The translations under genes were made by a program, and so were the position numbers. Of a DNA stretch of 64,000 bases, positions 46,303 to 58,372 are shown in pieces. Location: assembly GCF_003473485.1 (NCBI RefSeq), contig NC_053047.1, positions 42,456,972 through 42,520,971 of the forward strand, in the 5' to 3' direction. Every line of letters begins with the position of its first letter. Position 1 is the stretch's first letter. The DNA is from Medicago truncatula (Eukaryota; Streptophyta; Magnoliopsida; Fabales; Fabaceae). The notes beneath the pieces are model-generated. The model had not been told where the DNA came from. It searched no databases and was given only the letters and a program-made list of their open reading frames with translations.

Positions 46303-49300
46303 TTAGCTTACATGACTTCTTCTTGCACTGTTGGATTTTGAGTCGGTTCGAGTCGGCTTTCCTGAGAAGCAATGGCGCACATGAATTTTGTGACTGCTAG
46401 TTTGGACTGATGAACTGCCTTGAACATGAACAACCAAAATCACTTCCTTGTCTCTAGTGTCTTCACTCCACCAGGTCTGTGGTATCCCATCTACTAATTC
46501 TTCAGAGGCATGCACATCTTCATGGCGTACCGAAACCTCTAAAGTTTGCTCAGGTTTAATTATACCGATCGATGGAGACACCTAGTTTAAGACATTTTAA
46601 AATAGGCATCAGTGTAGCATTAGTCAATACTTAGACCGGATACCAAGTTTCCAAAAACAAAACATCACTAGAGGGAAGTTTGTAACTTTGGAAGCAACAA
46701 AAGCAAAGTTAATTAGTTTTTCCATAAAATCTCATAAAGCACTTTCTAGGTAAACTATTCTAAATTTTAGTCATTGCAAACTCAGTTATCTTCACCTTGA
46801 AGTAAAGTAACAATGAAACAGATACTATATTTACACATACAGAAAAAACATCCTAGTTTATGTTATAATGTAAAACTGAACATGTTAAAAATTATGCTTT
46901 CTGTGATAGTAAAAAAATGTAAGACACTATGTATTTTGAAAATTGTTGACTTCATTTTAAAAGAATAAGATAAGCCAGAAAAACGTTGCACATGCAGTAA
47001 GATTTACATGTAACTAATATTTCTTGCCGACCCTCAAAGTTCAAAATAGCATATGACAGCTATGAAGCACGGACACTCCTCATATTAGGTGTGTCCCTGT
47101 GTCGGACAAGCATTAGTTTCCGACATGACACTGACACCTATGATTACACTGAATTGTATAATTTTCTCAAATTATTATAGGTGTTTGTGTCCGTGTTTCA
47201 TAGCATATGAGTGTTTAAGTAAAGGTATAGTACCTCAAGCCATCTAGGAAATCCAAAGGCACCTCTTGGGGTATAATCAGGTGCTTCGCCGTCATTCTTG
47301 ACTGTAGACTGGCCATCACAAGTGATCTTGTATACAGCCTTATCATTTGTACTTCTGTTTGTAATAAGCAAAAATGAAGCCTCTTGGTTTTCAAGGACTA
47401 AATTGTCTGGGCTGACATTGCATTCTGGAACATAACGCGATTCTTCAAGCATAGATCTGATTTTCTCATTTGATGTCATAATCTCACCAAATTCTTTTCT
47501 CCTAATTGATCTATCAGCATGAGAAATTCTCACGTTGAACTTACATCGAACTGGTTTGTGATCGCTTTCAGTCACGTCCATGCAAGCATCATACCTGTTA
47601 AATGGTTTCAATGATAACAAATTGTACCTCATAGTAGATAAAATGGAAAATAAAAACCTATTTTGACGATGCAACATACTGTAAAATTGATGACACGACA
47701 GGGCAGTCTAAGTTGCAATCTGAAACTGCAGCTGGTCGAGTATCACGATATATTATTCTGTCACACCAAGCAGGAATTCGCTTTTTCTCCCCAGAATCAT
47801 ACCCTGCAAGATTGTACGGAAGTTACGCTACTGTCATGTTTCTTATGCACAATACTAGTCACTTTTACCAAGAAACAATCTGTTAAATCCATATCAACAG
47901 AAGGCAAAATTGAAACTGCCATGTTCATTGAGTTGCTAATTTATTTACCTCCTAAACCTGGTAGATGCCTCTCAAACTTATATGTTGGAGGAAATTTGAT
48001 TACTGCCTCGCGCATTCCCTGGAAAACTTTTCCGTTTTTCATCTCCTCCCTGAGCTGGTCCTTTTCTCTAAGCCAATCAAAGCATCTTTGAGAAACAAAG
48101 TCCCTGGCTTCATCATATGATATACCAAAAAGCCGATAGTTGAAATCACCAAAAAATACCACCATATCTGCATCAGATAACTCAGGTTTTGCATCTTCTG
48201 AGCTGGAACCCATAGCCTATGATACAATGAAGACCATGTAACTGTTTGGTAATCATATTGATGGAGAGGCAAGGAGATAGTTAAAAGCTGTAAGAAACTA
48301 ATTAAGGATGGACTCACATTTGTACTGCGAAGCATGTGAGCGGAAGTAGAGACACCAGCTGCAACAGACAGGATGAATGGCAAGCCACAAGAGTAAAGTA
48401 GCCAAAATAAATATGTGGAGAAGGCAAGAGAGCAATACAAGAACAGGTATGGTAGCATACCAGCTGCAGTATTAAGTAGAGTGGATGATCGGCTGAAGAC
48501 CATATTCTTATAAATGTGATCAAAATCAGCGTTTCGCCGATTAACAGCTTCCAAATGTGCTGCCAAGTGACAATTCACAAAGCACATTATCCTATCGTAG
48601 ACTCTGATTCTCAAACCCACTCCTCCCTGCATGATCATTTTTTTGCGATGTAAGTGTTCATTTCAGTCAAGAGGAAAAAAGTCCATACGTTAAACAAGTT
48701 TATCAATGCAATTTTTGTATCTTTATCTCAACCTAGAGTGTGTAAAAATAACATCAATTTGACTATTACTACTGGATTTCAATGGCAGAATTAGAGTAGT
48801 CAGGAAAACTTAAACAAACCTTGTTACCAATTGCACGTCCAAAACCACATGGAACTGCTCCAGCATCAATATCTCCAACATGTTTTCTAAGATTCTTTCT
48901 TACCCTAGTTGAGGAATATCAACTCATAATATAAGCATCGAAACATTATCAAAGATAGAAAACCCAAAGTACATTATAGGGAGAACTAAGAAGCCTTTCC
49001 ATAAAGAAGAGAATAGAAGAAGGACTAGTTGGTTTACACTCACTCACCAAAGAGATATAAGCAAGCCAGCAAGCTGCCGAGAGCCCATACGCTCGAAAGC
49101 TTTTCCTTCTTCCAAGGCCTTTCCTATTGTATCCAGCCACCACTGTCCCATTGCACTTCCTTCTAGACCTACCTACAATTGTAATATAGGTAGTAAATGC
49201 ATGGATAGAATGTACACATTGCACAAGATTGTTACTGAGATTTTCCTTTTACTATAACGATAAATATACATCGATGATCAACTTGTTTATTAAACATATA

Positions 49301-51783
49301 AAAAAAAAAATGGAACAAAGTTACGTGTCTGCATTTTTCCTTTAAGTACAAGTCTAAACCATGTTTCCAATACAGAATCTTCAATCAATAAGGTAGTTTA
49401 ACATATAAAGCAAACAAGGCTTCGCAAAATATTTAATGTTTAAATGCATGATTAAGAATGTGAATAAAGTCTTACAGTTTCTTTTGCCGCGGACATTGCA
49501 AGAAAACCAGCACCCATCTCCACTTCTTGCAAACCAACCACAACAATGCCAACATCTGATACAACGGACCCAAGCCACGACAAAAGTGCTTCTTGAGTAG
49601 CTCTACCTTGACCAACATTCCATGTGCCAATCAAAATTCTGATACCGTGCCTTCTTGTATAAGTAAGTTCCTTTGAGGCTAGTTCTGTTCTAATTATGTT
49701 ATCAACGGGACCTGGAGATGCAATATTCCATCCACGTATGCCACCGTGAGTTGCCAAGCTATAAACAGAACCGTTGCCAACAGCTAATTTAAGCACAGGA
49801 CTATTATGAGCAACCCATCCTGCAATTATATTTCCTTCCAAGTCCAGTATTTGGATAATACCACTCACATATCCTACATATATTCGTGTTCCGAAAGTGC
49901 AGAAGCATTGGACGGCACAAGGGTGGCGATTAAAATCCTGCAAACGGTTTCCACTTCCATCCCATTGCACAAGTAAGCCATTTGTACATCCACTCCAAAT
50001 TATCCCATCGTTTGTTTGCACAAGGGCTTCCGTTCTTTTAGTATCATCAACAAATGCTCCAGCTCCCTTGGTTGCAACTCGACGGACAGCATCTGCAGCT
50101 CCCATGATTGCATTACGTGACCTCTGCAGAAAGCTAGTACTCTGGGACTTTTCCTTTTTTGAGTTGGAAACAAACTTCACCTTCATTTCGTCTTCTACTG
50201 CTTGATCCTGCTGCACGGATGACATGTCAACTCGATTTTCTGCTTGACCATCGATGTTAAATACTTTCAGAAGGTCCTTTGTACGCGCATCCCTATAAAA
50301 TTAAAGATTCCAAGTTATTCAAATTCATTTAGAGTTGATGCGAGTAGAAGGAAACACAAACACTACACTAGTAACAAACAAAAGTTAAGGAAATAAAAAC
50401 ACGATACTAAAACAAGTTGATGCAATAGAACGGAGATGTAATTACAACATTAAATCTGAATACACTATAAGAACAGGAAGAGTCATACTAACCAGAGTGA
50501 AAAGGATAGAGCTGTAGCACACCAGACACGACCTCTAATATGATCAGACAGAAAACACTTAACCTCTTGAGAAGATATACTGCAGACACCATTGACGGTG
50601 ACTTGAGTTCTGAGATCAATGAATGATCTCTCCACAAGTAAGGCTGCCATGTGCTTTTCTTCTGGAGACATAGAGAGAGATTTTTCAATTGATTCCCAAG
50701 GCCAAATCTTAATAACACCCCCTTCGGAACCTGACCAGAGATCACCTAGACGAAGAAACAGTAAATTAGCAAATAAGTGGTGAGAATCGATTCTACTTGA
50801 AGCTAGAAATTAGAGTTTTTTTATTCTAGAATTGATTTTAACACTCGAATTTATTGTTCAACTCACTTTAACACAAATGTATCGAACATAAATTGTATTA
50901 CCTTCGACTCACTTTAGCCAGAATCAATTCAATCAAAATCAATTTTTGTCAACGCCAAACATACACTTAATTTTGAAAATACTACTAGAGGGAGAGGCCT
51001 ACCGTAGCTGCTTATGATCATGGCAAGAACGGGACCTCTGTGTGCCTGCCAAGAAAGACCTTCCTTAAAGGGGGTCGAAAATTGTTGATCCACTTTCCAT
51101 GACCTAATCTTGCCATCCTTATGGCCAGTCCAGACCATCTTATTCCCGTTGTCGACGGTCAAACAAAATGTAGGAGAGGTATCAGCAGATTCATAAAAAG
51201 GTGCAGCGTCCTCATCTCCCCTCCTAACCCTTCCTCCCAGACCGCAACCGTGTTCATAGGCCTTTTGAAACTCCCACACCCTCACCCCACATTCCTGTCC
51301 AGCCCACAGCTGTGTTTCGGTACATGCAATGTTTCTGAGGAATTTCCCTACCTGAGTCTCCCTTAACGGATGAGGCCTTAACTCAAGACATGGCGGTCTC
51401 CCAGGATGAACGGCCATTCTAATAGGAGCCTTAAAGACTCCAGTTCCGCCACCGCTGCCAATAAATTCTTGCAATGGCTGATAATGAGACAAATCATCAG
51501 AAATCCCACCACTTTCAATGTAGTCCTCAGCACCAACAGAATTTGAATTAGCGAAAAAGTCATCATCATCCGTGTCAGACTCCTCATAAAAAGAAGAAGA
51601 CTCGACGATGTTATTCGATATAAGGCTATCATCAAGACTGTGCTTACGGACTTGATGATGCCGTTTGTGTGTAGACGTGTCTCGTAGCTGTTGGCTATAC
51701 GAATGTGTTTTGCGACGAGGTGGAACAGAACTCAACCCGGCCAAAGACTCCTTCTCATCGTCGTCAATATTTCGATCATCCAT
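46303..51783 (-). CDS. FRA3-like: WD40-domain type II inositol polyphosphate 5-phosphatase (FRA3/5PTase12-14 type)
   Basis: Eleven exons, 51003..51783, 50493..50745, 49476..50292, 49048..49172, 48820..48904, 48461..48626, 48318..48358, 47949..48216, 47680..47803, 47234..47594 and 46303..46581, total 3300 bases (1099 residues) with consistent phases. The N-terminus is acidic and Ser-rich. A WD40-like region follows ([64 protein letters not shown]). The phosphatase domain has [62 protein letters not shown] and ESDHKPVRC, all catalytic-box positions intact. These enzymes remove the 5-phosphate from inositol phosphates and phosphoinositides; FRA3 is known to affect actin and fibre wall thickening. 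The length fits FRA3 (about 1100) better than its longer relatives, by recall. Intron 10 holds a TIR repeat. Confidence 0.93.
47059..47204. mobile_element. Best-preserved member of the GTGTCGGACAC TIR repeat family
   Basis: 146 bases bounded by GCTATGAAGCACGGACAC and the complement of GCTATGAAACACGGACAC (17 of 18 match), inside the second-to-last intron of the 5-phosphatase gene. CATATGA abuts both ends, a possible target duplication. The interior has GTGTCGGACAAG and ATGATTACACTGAATTG. Other copies lie at 19928, 20202, 20815, 31512, 34853 and 35020. Confidence 0.75.
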
Positions 51784-53670
51784 GATAGCTTCTTTCTTCT
51801 ATTTCTTCTTATTCTTTTTTCTTGAATTGTAAGTATTGATTGAAAATAGAGAGAAAAACTGAAAATAGAATTGTAGCAGATGAATGAAAGAATGATGGAA
51901 ATGGTCTAAAGGGGTTCCCTAGAGAGGTGGAAGTACGTAGGATTGATGACCGGGAAGTAAGGCATGGCATACTGCATGCTTATGGACACAAATTGTTTCC
52001 TTATTGATGTTACAAATTACTACAATAATAATATATTATTACCATAATAATATTGATAATAATAATTATTGTTTCAAATTTTATGGGATCCTTTTTTTCA
52101 GCATTCATTTCGGATCCTTCAAATTTTGAGCCAACTTTTTTTCACCAATCCAATTTTTTTAAAAAAATAAAACAAATAATAAAAACTTACTAGACAAAAA
52201 AAAAATCCAAAGTACATGAAGAACAAAATTTCAAATATAAAATTTATTGAAGTATTGCACCACCATAGTTTTACCCAGGGCCGTCTTAAACACTTTTGGG
52301 GCCCCTTTTATCCTTTTAATGTTTTAATGATTAGGCCGTAATAAAACTTGGACCGATATATATAGATAACATCCTTTTGTTGACACAATAAAATGATTGC
52401 CTCAATGGTCAAATGATGTGCCTATATATGTAGTGAGTTCTCAATAAAAAAATTATATGTAAAAGGATTCAAACTCACGATCTCATGAACATTAGTGAAA
52501 GCGTGAAACCACTAAACCAAATCAAGTTTGTAGTCAATTTCTTTCCGTTAATTAACCACTATACTTAATGATGGGCTTGAATTAAATTATTATATTTCAT
52601 GACACCCAAATTTTGGGGGCCTTGTGTTGTAGCCCAACCTTGACGACCTTTGAGCCGGCCCTATCGATACCGCTATTGAGCTATGATGGGGAGACTCACT
52701 GTGTTAGATGAGCTAAAAGCAACCACACAAGTGAGTTGGACACCACATCTTCACCTAAAATATATATGCTTTGGGTTTATCGGACATTTGGTTGTATGGT
52801 GTTCAACCTCAACTCTTCTATTCAACATTGGATGTTAACTCACATCACAATATTTATCTCTGTGGATTTGTTTACCAAACTAACCCTAATTTTTATCGTG
52901 GTCTTGTTGCTTCAACTTCTAATGAGGCTAATGGAAACTTTAGGAAGGAAACCCTAATTCCATTTTATGATTCTTCTTTTCCTCTTCACGAGATAGTTTC
53001 TCCTCCGAATGAATTAGTTTTTGTTGTCTAGATTTGTTGATATTAGTTCTTATTTCATTCATGTATGTCTTATTAAAAAATGGTGTACCTTTGATTATTG
53101 ATTCCGTTCCTTTCAGGTGCAATATTGAGTTGCTTGCCATGATATCTAAGTTTGATTCTATACCATGTTGTCCTTCGCATGTCCATGTATAGTCTTGGTA
53201 AGTTTACCATCTCATTGTGTTCACTTGCAAAATATTTTGACTAACAAACCATAACAAAAAAATATTCAAAAATTAAATTTAACTTTTTTTGCTTTCTACT
53301 AAATTGAGTGTTAGAGTGCTTGTAGGTATCCCATTTCGCATCTCGACGGATTGCTACTCGACAGACCGACCTTTCAGATCACTCCAGATCACTGATCATG
53401 AGGGAAATATCAAAAATGAAGGTGGAGCTCCCAGTACATGTCTTGGGATATGCCTAATTGTTTTGTCTACTACACACAACTTGTGTTGGTAGAGTATTAA
53501 ATTGATTAATCAATAAAATTCACTTTTGCTTCGTAAAAAAAAGTTCTTTAATTTCTTATGTTAGTTTGATTGACAATGTGTTTATCAATTTAGAAAATCA
53601 GATTTGTACAATTTTTTTTGTTGAGTAAACCACTAAACTAGATCTGGACTCTAAGACACTCTTAAATATG
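51784..53670. other. Intergenic region upstream of the 5-phosphatase gene
   Basis: Contains the promoter side of the minus-strand gene (first few hundred bases), AT-rich DNA, a MITE (52277-52662) and 52735-53480, where short coding-like stretches occur (LYGVQPQLFYSTLDVNSHHN; LIPFYDSSFPLHEIV) without start, domain or splice logic. These may be debris of a gene or retroelement I do not recognise. Confidence 0.4.
52277..52662. mobile_element. MITE with AGGGCCG terminal inverted repeats
   Basis: The left end AGGGCCGTCTTAAACAC and the complement of the right end, AGGGCCGGCTCAAAGG, are inverted, followed on both sides by GGGGCCCC / GGCCCCC-type blocks. The body is 386 bases, non-coding. No certain target duplication. 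Confidence 0.65.
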
Positions 53671-53671
53671 A

Positions 53672-54292
53672 TACTAAGAATATTTCAATTTGGTCCACAT
53701 CTCTATAAAATGATTCTCAAATTAATCTTTCCATGAATGATTGCATGTGAAATGTTGACGATCAAAATAACCCTTAACTTTGTACAACATTCTCAAATTT
53801 GTCCTTGAGAATAGGAATATCCCAATTTAATCCTTGACTTTGTAAAATGTTTTTCACATTCATCCTTCTATAAATGTTTGTAGATGGTGATGATGTGTCT
53901 ATTAAGCTACACCTACTAGTCATTGAGAAAATAATACAAGACATTTAAAATTGAAAATAGAGAGAGCGTTCTTCTCTACAATCAAATAAATTTAAAGAAT
54001 ATATTTTTATAAAAGAATGGAATAATGAAAGATGATGAGTGAACAATGAGAATAATAAATTAACGCACAAAGGTGCACAATAAGATAAAGTTCCAGCAAA
54101 GAAGATAATAAACACATCATCACCACCATCCACAATATTTAGTAAGCAACATTCATAGAAGGATGAATTTGAGAAACGTTTTGGATACATATTCATATTC
54201 TTAATTAAGGACCAAATTATGAGCGCTCTATAAAATTAACATTCACGGAGAGGAACAAATTGAAATATTCATTATCTCTAGGTATTTTGATG
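53672..54292. repeat. Fold-back element with long imperfect inverted arms
   Basis: AATATTTCAATTTGGTCC near 53688 pairs with the complement of GGAACAAATTGAAATATTC near 54252. Further in, CATTCATCCTTCTATAAATG and GGTGATGATGTGTCTATTA near 53857-53910 pair with complements near 54110-54168. The centre lies around 54000. No target duplication or coding content was seen. Confidence 0.6.
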
Positions 54293-54504
54293 GTATACTC
54301 ATTTCTTATCCTAGTCCAAGCAACTCACTTTGTCACAATGAATGGTAGGGATTAAAACAAGTGTGGAGAGATTAATGATAACAAAGGGAATCCAATTTGA
54401 ATAATGAACCTACATTGTATAATAATATTGATAATCAAGAAGGGAATTGACAATATATATTGATTGATCTTGTAACAAGGAAATTAATACAAAAAATTCT
54501 CTAA

Positions 54505-55110
54505 TTAAGGAGGCAAAGTAAAAGAACCGGAACCAGGTTGTTTAAGAGGGACTTTGACAACTTCTTTAACACCTCTTACAATCCCTACATCTTCATCCAA
54601 TGTGAACAAATCTTCTGTTTCTCTCAACACAGCATGAATCAACACAACACCTAGGGCAAAACACATACCAACTTCCACATTATGTGTTACATCCGTTAGA
54701 ACGAGCAAACCGGCGGTGATCGACAACAAAGATATAACCACATATCTCTCATCAATTTCATACCCAAAAATCACCAAAGGTGTAACTCTTAGGAAATATA
54801 AATACACCCATGCAATCATCATCACAATTAATATGATCAATGAGATAGGGTGTTCTAGTAAGCTAAGGAAAATAGTAAGCAACATGGTGATAACATAATT
54901 TGCGCGAAAATGTTTGGCATTGGTGTTGATTCTTTGAATTGTGTCATAGAAAGATGATGGAAGTTTGAAATGAGAAAATTGGATCATTTCTTTCCATGGT
55001 CTTGTTACGCCTATATTGTCTTGGAAGCGCTCTTTCGCCTCTGTAACGTAATGTAAGTTTGGATTTGATGGGGTCGCTTCGGCGTCCGAGATTGTTCCAT
55101 AAGTTGTCAT
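54505..55110 (-). CDS. PRA1 family protein (prenylated Rab acceptor)
   Basis: A single exon encodes 201 residues from ATG 55110 (MTTYGTISDAE). PRA1 proteins are small ER/Golgi/endosomal membrane proteins that bind prenylated Rab GTPases and help place them on membranes. The PRA1 pattern is visible: RPWKEMIQFSHFKLPSSF before the first membrane part, then FRANYVITMLLTIFLSLL and PISLIILIVMMIAWVYLYFL, a short polar loop, VVISLLSITAGLLVLT and VEVGMCFALGVVLIHAVLR, giving two pairs of membrane segments. The acidic end of the domain is ETEDLFTLDED. Length is ordinary for plants. A TATATAA-type box reads on the minus strand at about 55232-55239, some 120 bases upstream. Confidence 0.93.
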   Translation of the reverse strand: MTTYGTISDAEATPSNPNLHYVTEAKERFQDNIGVTRPWKEMIQFSHFKLPSSFYDTIQRINTNAKHFRANYVITMLLTIFLSLLEHPISLIILIVMMIAWVYLYFLRVTPLVIFGYEIDERYVVISLLSITAGLLVLTDVTHNVEVGMCFALGVVLIHAVLRETEDLFTLDEDVGIVRGVKEVVKVPLKQPGSGSFTLPP

Positions 55111-56017
55111 CTTCCTCTTTTTGTTATTGAGAGAAAGGTGAAGAGAAAAAGAAATTATCCAAATTGAAGTTAATTTGGTTGTTACTTCCTCTTTGGTATG
55201 AGAATGTTTGACTTCGTAAAAAGATCATGCATTATATACACCATATGTTACTTACATTTTTTTTTAATGGATTCAAGAGTATTAAAAAAATGATTTTGTA
55301 AGACTGTGATTGCTATTTCAACCATTGATGTTAAAATAACTCCAACAAACCCAAATATTGTGGATCTCTCTACTCTTTTTTAGGACAAGCTCTCATGTTG
55401 CATGATCCACTCCATACTAGGGTCATAATTTTCAGGAAATCCATGCACTCCATACTAATCATCTTTCAAATATAAAGATAAACTGAAGACAATATACGAA
55501 AATACATAAGTACATTTATATTTCTATAAATAATAAATTTTATATTAGGGTGGCATACTCACATATAACCATATATACAAGTTATCCTAAATACTTGCAA
55601 TAAATCTAAACTTGTGTTCATATAATATACTAGCAAAATAAATGTGCATTCATACGGGTCTGCTGATTTTTGTTTGATAGTTAAGATCAACAATATATTA
55701 AGCTAAAAATTGTGTAAAAAATTATTTTAAAATATCATTAAAATACAATTGATAATATATATCATCAAATTTAATGTCAAATTTATTTAATCAATAAACT
55801 TGACAAGATCTGAATGATTTGAGGATGAATTGAAGGAGATCATTTTAAGTATGCTGGATTTTTGTTTGGCCTGAACCCCAAACCTAGATGTAGACGATGT
55901 CGTCTAGATCAATATTTGGCGTCCAGATTGACATTTGGCGTTCCCACTCCCATAAACTCTGATTATTAAAAGGGGCGAAACAACTGTGAAGTTGGAGTAG
56001 TTCAAATTATCTAGAAA
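55111..56017. other. Intergenic region upstream of the PRA1 gene
   Basis: Holds the PRA1 promoter (TATA near 55235). Beyond it is AT-rich DNA with a diverged patch at 55850-55990 (GACGATGTCGTCTAGATC, TTTGGCGTCC repeated) that may be old retroelement DNA. No gene. Confidence 0.45.
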
Positions 56018-56819
56018 GGGTCTGTTTGGGAAACTCCAAAAAAGAGCTTTTAGCTTTTAGCTTATAGCTTATAAGCTCGTTTGACAAAAAAAGCTCTGTT
56101 TGGTAACACTTTTTCACCATGAGCTTATAGCTTATAAGCTATTTTTCAGAAGCTATTCCAAGTAGCGTTTGAGCTTATAGCTTATAGCTTCTCACTTTTT
56201 CTTCCATTTTACCCTTATTATTTCATTTAAATTGTATTTTATCCATTATAATTTTTATAATAAGCTACGTAATAAAGACTACTATCCCTTTATTCCAATT
56301 TTTGTATATATATCAGCTGGCCTTTTTTTTTTTTTTGAAAAAATATATACCTTCGTTTTTTTTTTTACGAAACAAAATACTATTATTCTATTAGTGTTAC
56401 TTTTTTTTTTGAGGTAAGTGTTATTTTCTTTATTCTCTGTTATTAGTATTACTCTATTAGTGCTACCTTTTTTTTTTGTTTTTGAGGTAAATGTTATTTT
56501 CTTTATAAAGTGTAAACACTTAAATGATAATAAATATAAGATAAAATTTTAGTGAATAAAATTTAATTTAATTTATAATACATAGGATATATTAAATTAA
56601 TAAATTTAAAAATTAGCTTACAAACTTACAAATACTTAAATTAATGATATAATTTTTATTATGAATTAAGAATACCTTTTATGTCATTTTACATTTATCA
56701 GCTAGTTGAACCGCTATTTTTACCAAACACTTCAGTTAGCTTATCAATTTCAGTTAGCTTATCAATTAAAAGTTATCAGCTAACTTATCAGCTATCCGTT
56801 ATTTTTACCAAACAGAGCC
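56018..56819. mobile_element. TCTGTTTGG-ended MITE/non-autonomous DNA element
   Basis: The left end GGGTCTGTTTGGGAA and the complement of the right end, GGCTCTGTTTGGTAAA, are inverted. The subterminal parts are packed with AGCTTATAGCTTATAAGC palindromes on the left and CAGTTAGCTTATCAATT repeats on the right. The interior is AT-rich and non-coding. Confidence 0.7.
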
Positions 56820-57424
56820 AAAGTCTACTAGGCCACGTAGGCGTTCTACACGGAAGCACTCACGTAGGCACCTCCACATCCTCAAGGTCCGCTTGTAACT
56901 AGTGAAACTGCAACTATCACATCAAAATTGTAACGTCCTGATAATTTAATTCTATACTATTATTATTGTTAAATTTATTTATTTATTTATAAATGTGTGT
57001 TTTGTGATAAATGTGTTTAATGTAATTAGAGATCTTAATTTTAGTAGACTATCTCGCCAATTTTAGTGTATTTTAGTTTTAAAACTTTCCCTTTTTAATT
57101 TTTTTATTCAAAGATATTGATTTTATTCTATTTTAAAGAGTGTATGTTACCTATTATTCATTTTTTTTAAAAGGAGCTACCTATTATTCATGGAGAGTAT
57201 ATCTAATGAGATAACTACTACTACTTATTATTATTAGTGTACGTCTTTTCGCTCTTTTTATTGCACTGACGTCTGAAAGTTATAAACGGTGTTTTTTTTT
57301 TTTTGTGAAATTTTGATTTTGATTAAAACTAAAAATAAAAATGTGTGGTGTTTCCAAATTATAGCAAACCAAACTAACCATATTGTTGTTGTTGTTGTTA
57401 TTATTATTACTATTAATATTATTA

Positions 57425-57613
57425 GAGAAATGCTAGCAACACTCATTTTTCAACACTCTCTCTAACACTCACTCTTTTATTGGATGAAATCAATGTATGT
57501 CCCACCACTTTGTTTGGGTTCAATTTTCAAAGTGTAGACCCACAATGATTTAAACCAATAAGAGAGTGAGTATTAGAGAGGGTGTTCAAAAGAGAGTGTT
57601 GCTAGCATCACTC
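57425..57613. mobile_element. PIF/Harbinger (Tourist-like) MITE with TTA target site
   Basis: The left end GAGAAATGCTAGCAACACTC pairs with the right GAGTGTTGCTAGCATCACTC. Further in, AACACTCACTCTTTTATTGG pairs with CCAATAAGAGAGTGAG. The flanks read TTA on both sides, the expected 3-bp duplication. A terminal fragment of the same family lies at 34326-34395. Confidence 0.8.
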
Positions 57614-57663
<50 letters not shown>

Positions 57664-57682
57664 GTTATTGTTATTGTTATTG
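57614..57682. repeat. (TTA)n/(TTG)n microsatellite
   Basis: About 16 TTA/ATT units pass into TTGTTA units. A smaller (TTG)n(TTA)n tract lies at about 57382-57420 on the other side of the adjacent MITE, so the MITE appears to have inserted within one TTA-rich stretch. Confidence 0.85.
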
Positions 57683-57689
57683 TGAACCA

Positions 57690-58372
57690 CACATATGATT
57701 TTGGTTTTGGAAAATATTTTGGAAACTCTTGATTTTGAATGACTTTTGAACTAGTTTTAAAGTGAGTAAAAAAAAACTAGTTTTAAAGTGAAATTTATGG
57801 ATGAAAACTTATAGAATTATAGGTCTGATGGCTGAGCAGTAAGAAAAGAGCAAAGTTGTTTTAAATATATGTTGTGTTTTTATGATAATTTGAAATTGAT
57901 TTTGTGGTTAAATTGACAAAGGGTTTGAAATTGTTTTGATGGAATTTTAAATATAAAGGGAGTTATGGAAATAATCTTTAGTCATAAAGTGAGGAGATGA
58001 TTTCAGCGTTTGATAAAATAGTTAATGTTACTTATAAAAAGTAACGCTAACTATTTTGTCAAACACTCAAATTTTCTCATCACCTCCTAACTAAAGATTA
58101 TTTGCATAACTCCGATTGTTAAATCTCAAATACTCAAAATTCCATCAAAACAATTTAGAACCCTTTATCAATTTGACCCCTGAATCAATTTCAAACTATA
58201 AATAAAAAAACATTGCGTATATTGAACTTTGCCCTTTTCTTACTACTCAAACAACACACCTATAATTCTATAAGTTTTCAACCATAAATTTCACTTTAAA
58301 ACTAGTTCAAAAGCCTCTCAAAATCAAGAGTTTCCAAATTATTTTCCAAAACCAAAATCCATAACATATCTC
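57690..58372. repeat. Near-complete long hairpin (arms ~330-345 bp)
   Basis: ATTTTGGTTTTGGAAAAT at 57694 pairs with the complement of ATTTTCCAAAACCAAAAT at about 58350. Pairing continues inward through AACTCTTGATTTTGA, TTTGAACTAGTTTTAAAGTG, GAAAACTTATAGAATTATAG, AGTAAGAAAAG, TTGAAATTGATT, AAATTGTTTTGATGGAATTT and AATAATCTTTAGT to an apex near 58035 (GTTACTTATAAAAAGTAAC). The left arm alone carries a 26-base internal duplication (ACTAGTTTTAAAGTGA twice). No reading frame spans it. Confidence 0.85.

Noticed and set aside
48039..48638. 199-codon minus-strand frame
   Set aside because: It reads exon 6 of the 5-phosphatase into intron DNA and then exon 8 in another frame; the spliced model explains the region better.
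49897..50205. 102-codon plus-strand frame
   Set aside because: Antisense shadow of exon 3 of the 5-phosphatase gene.
52736..53031. Overlapping 73- and 86-codon frames
   Set aside because: Coding-like in short pieces only, with no consistent frame, start or known family.
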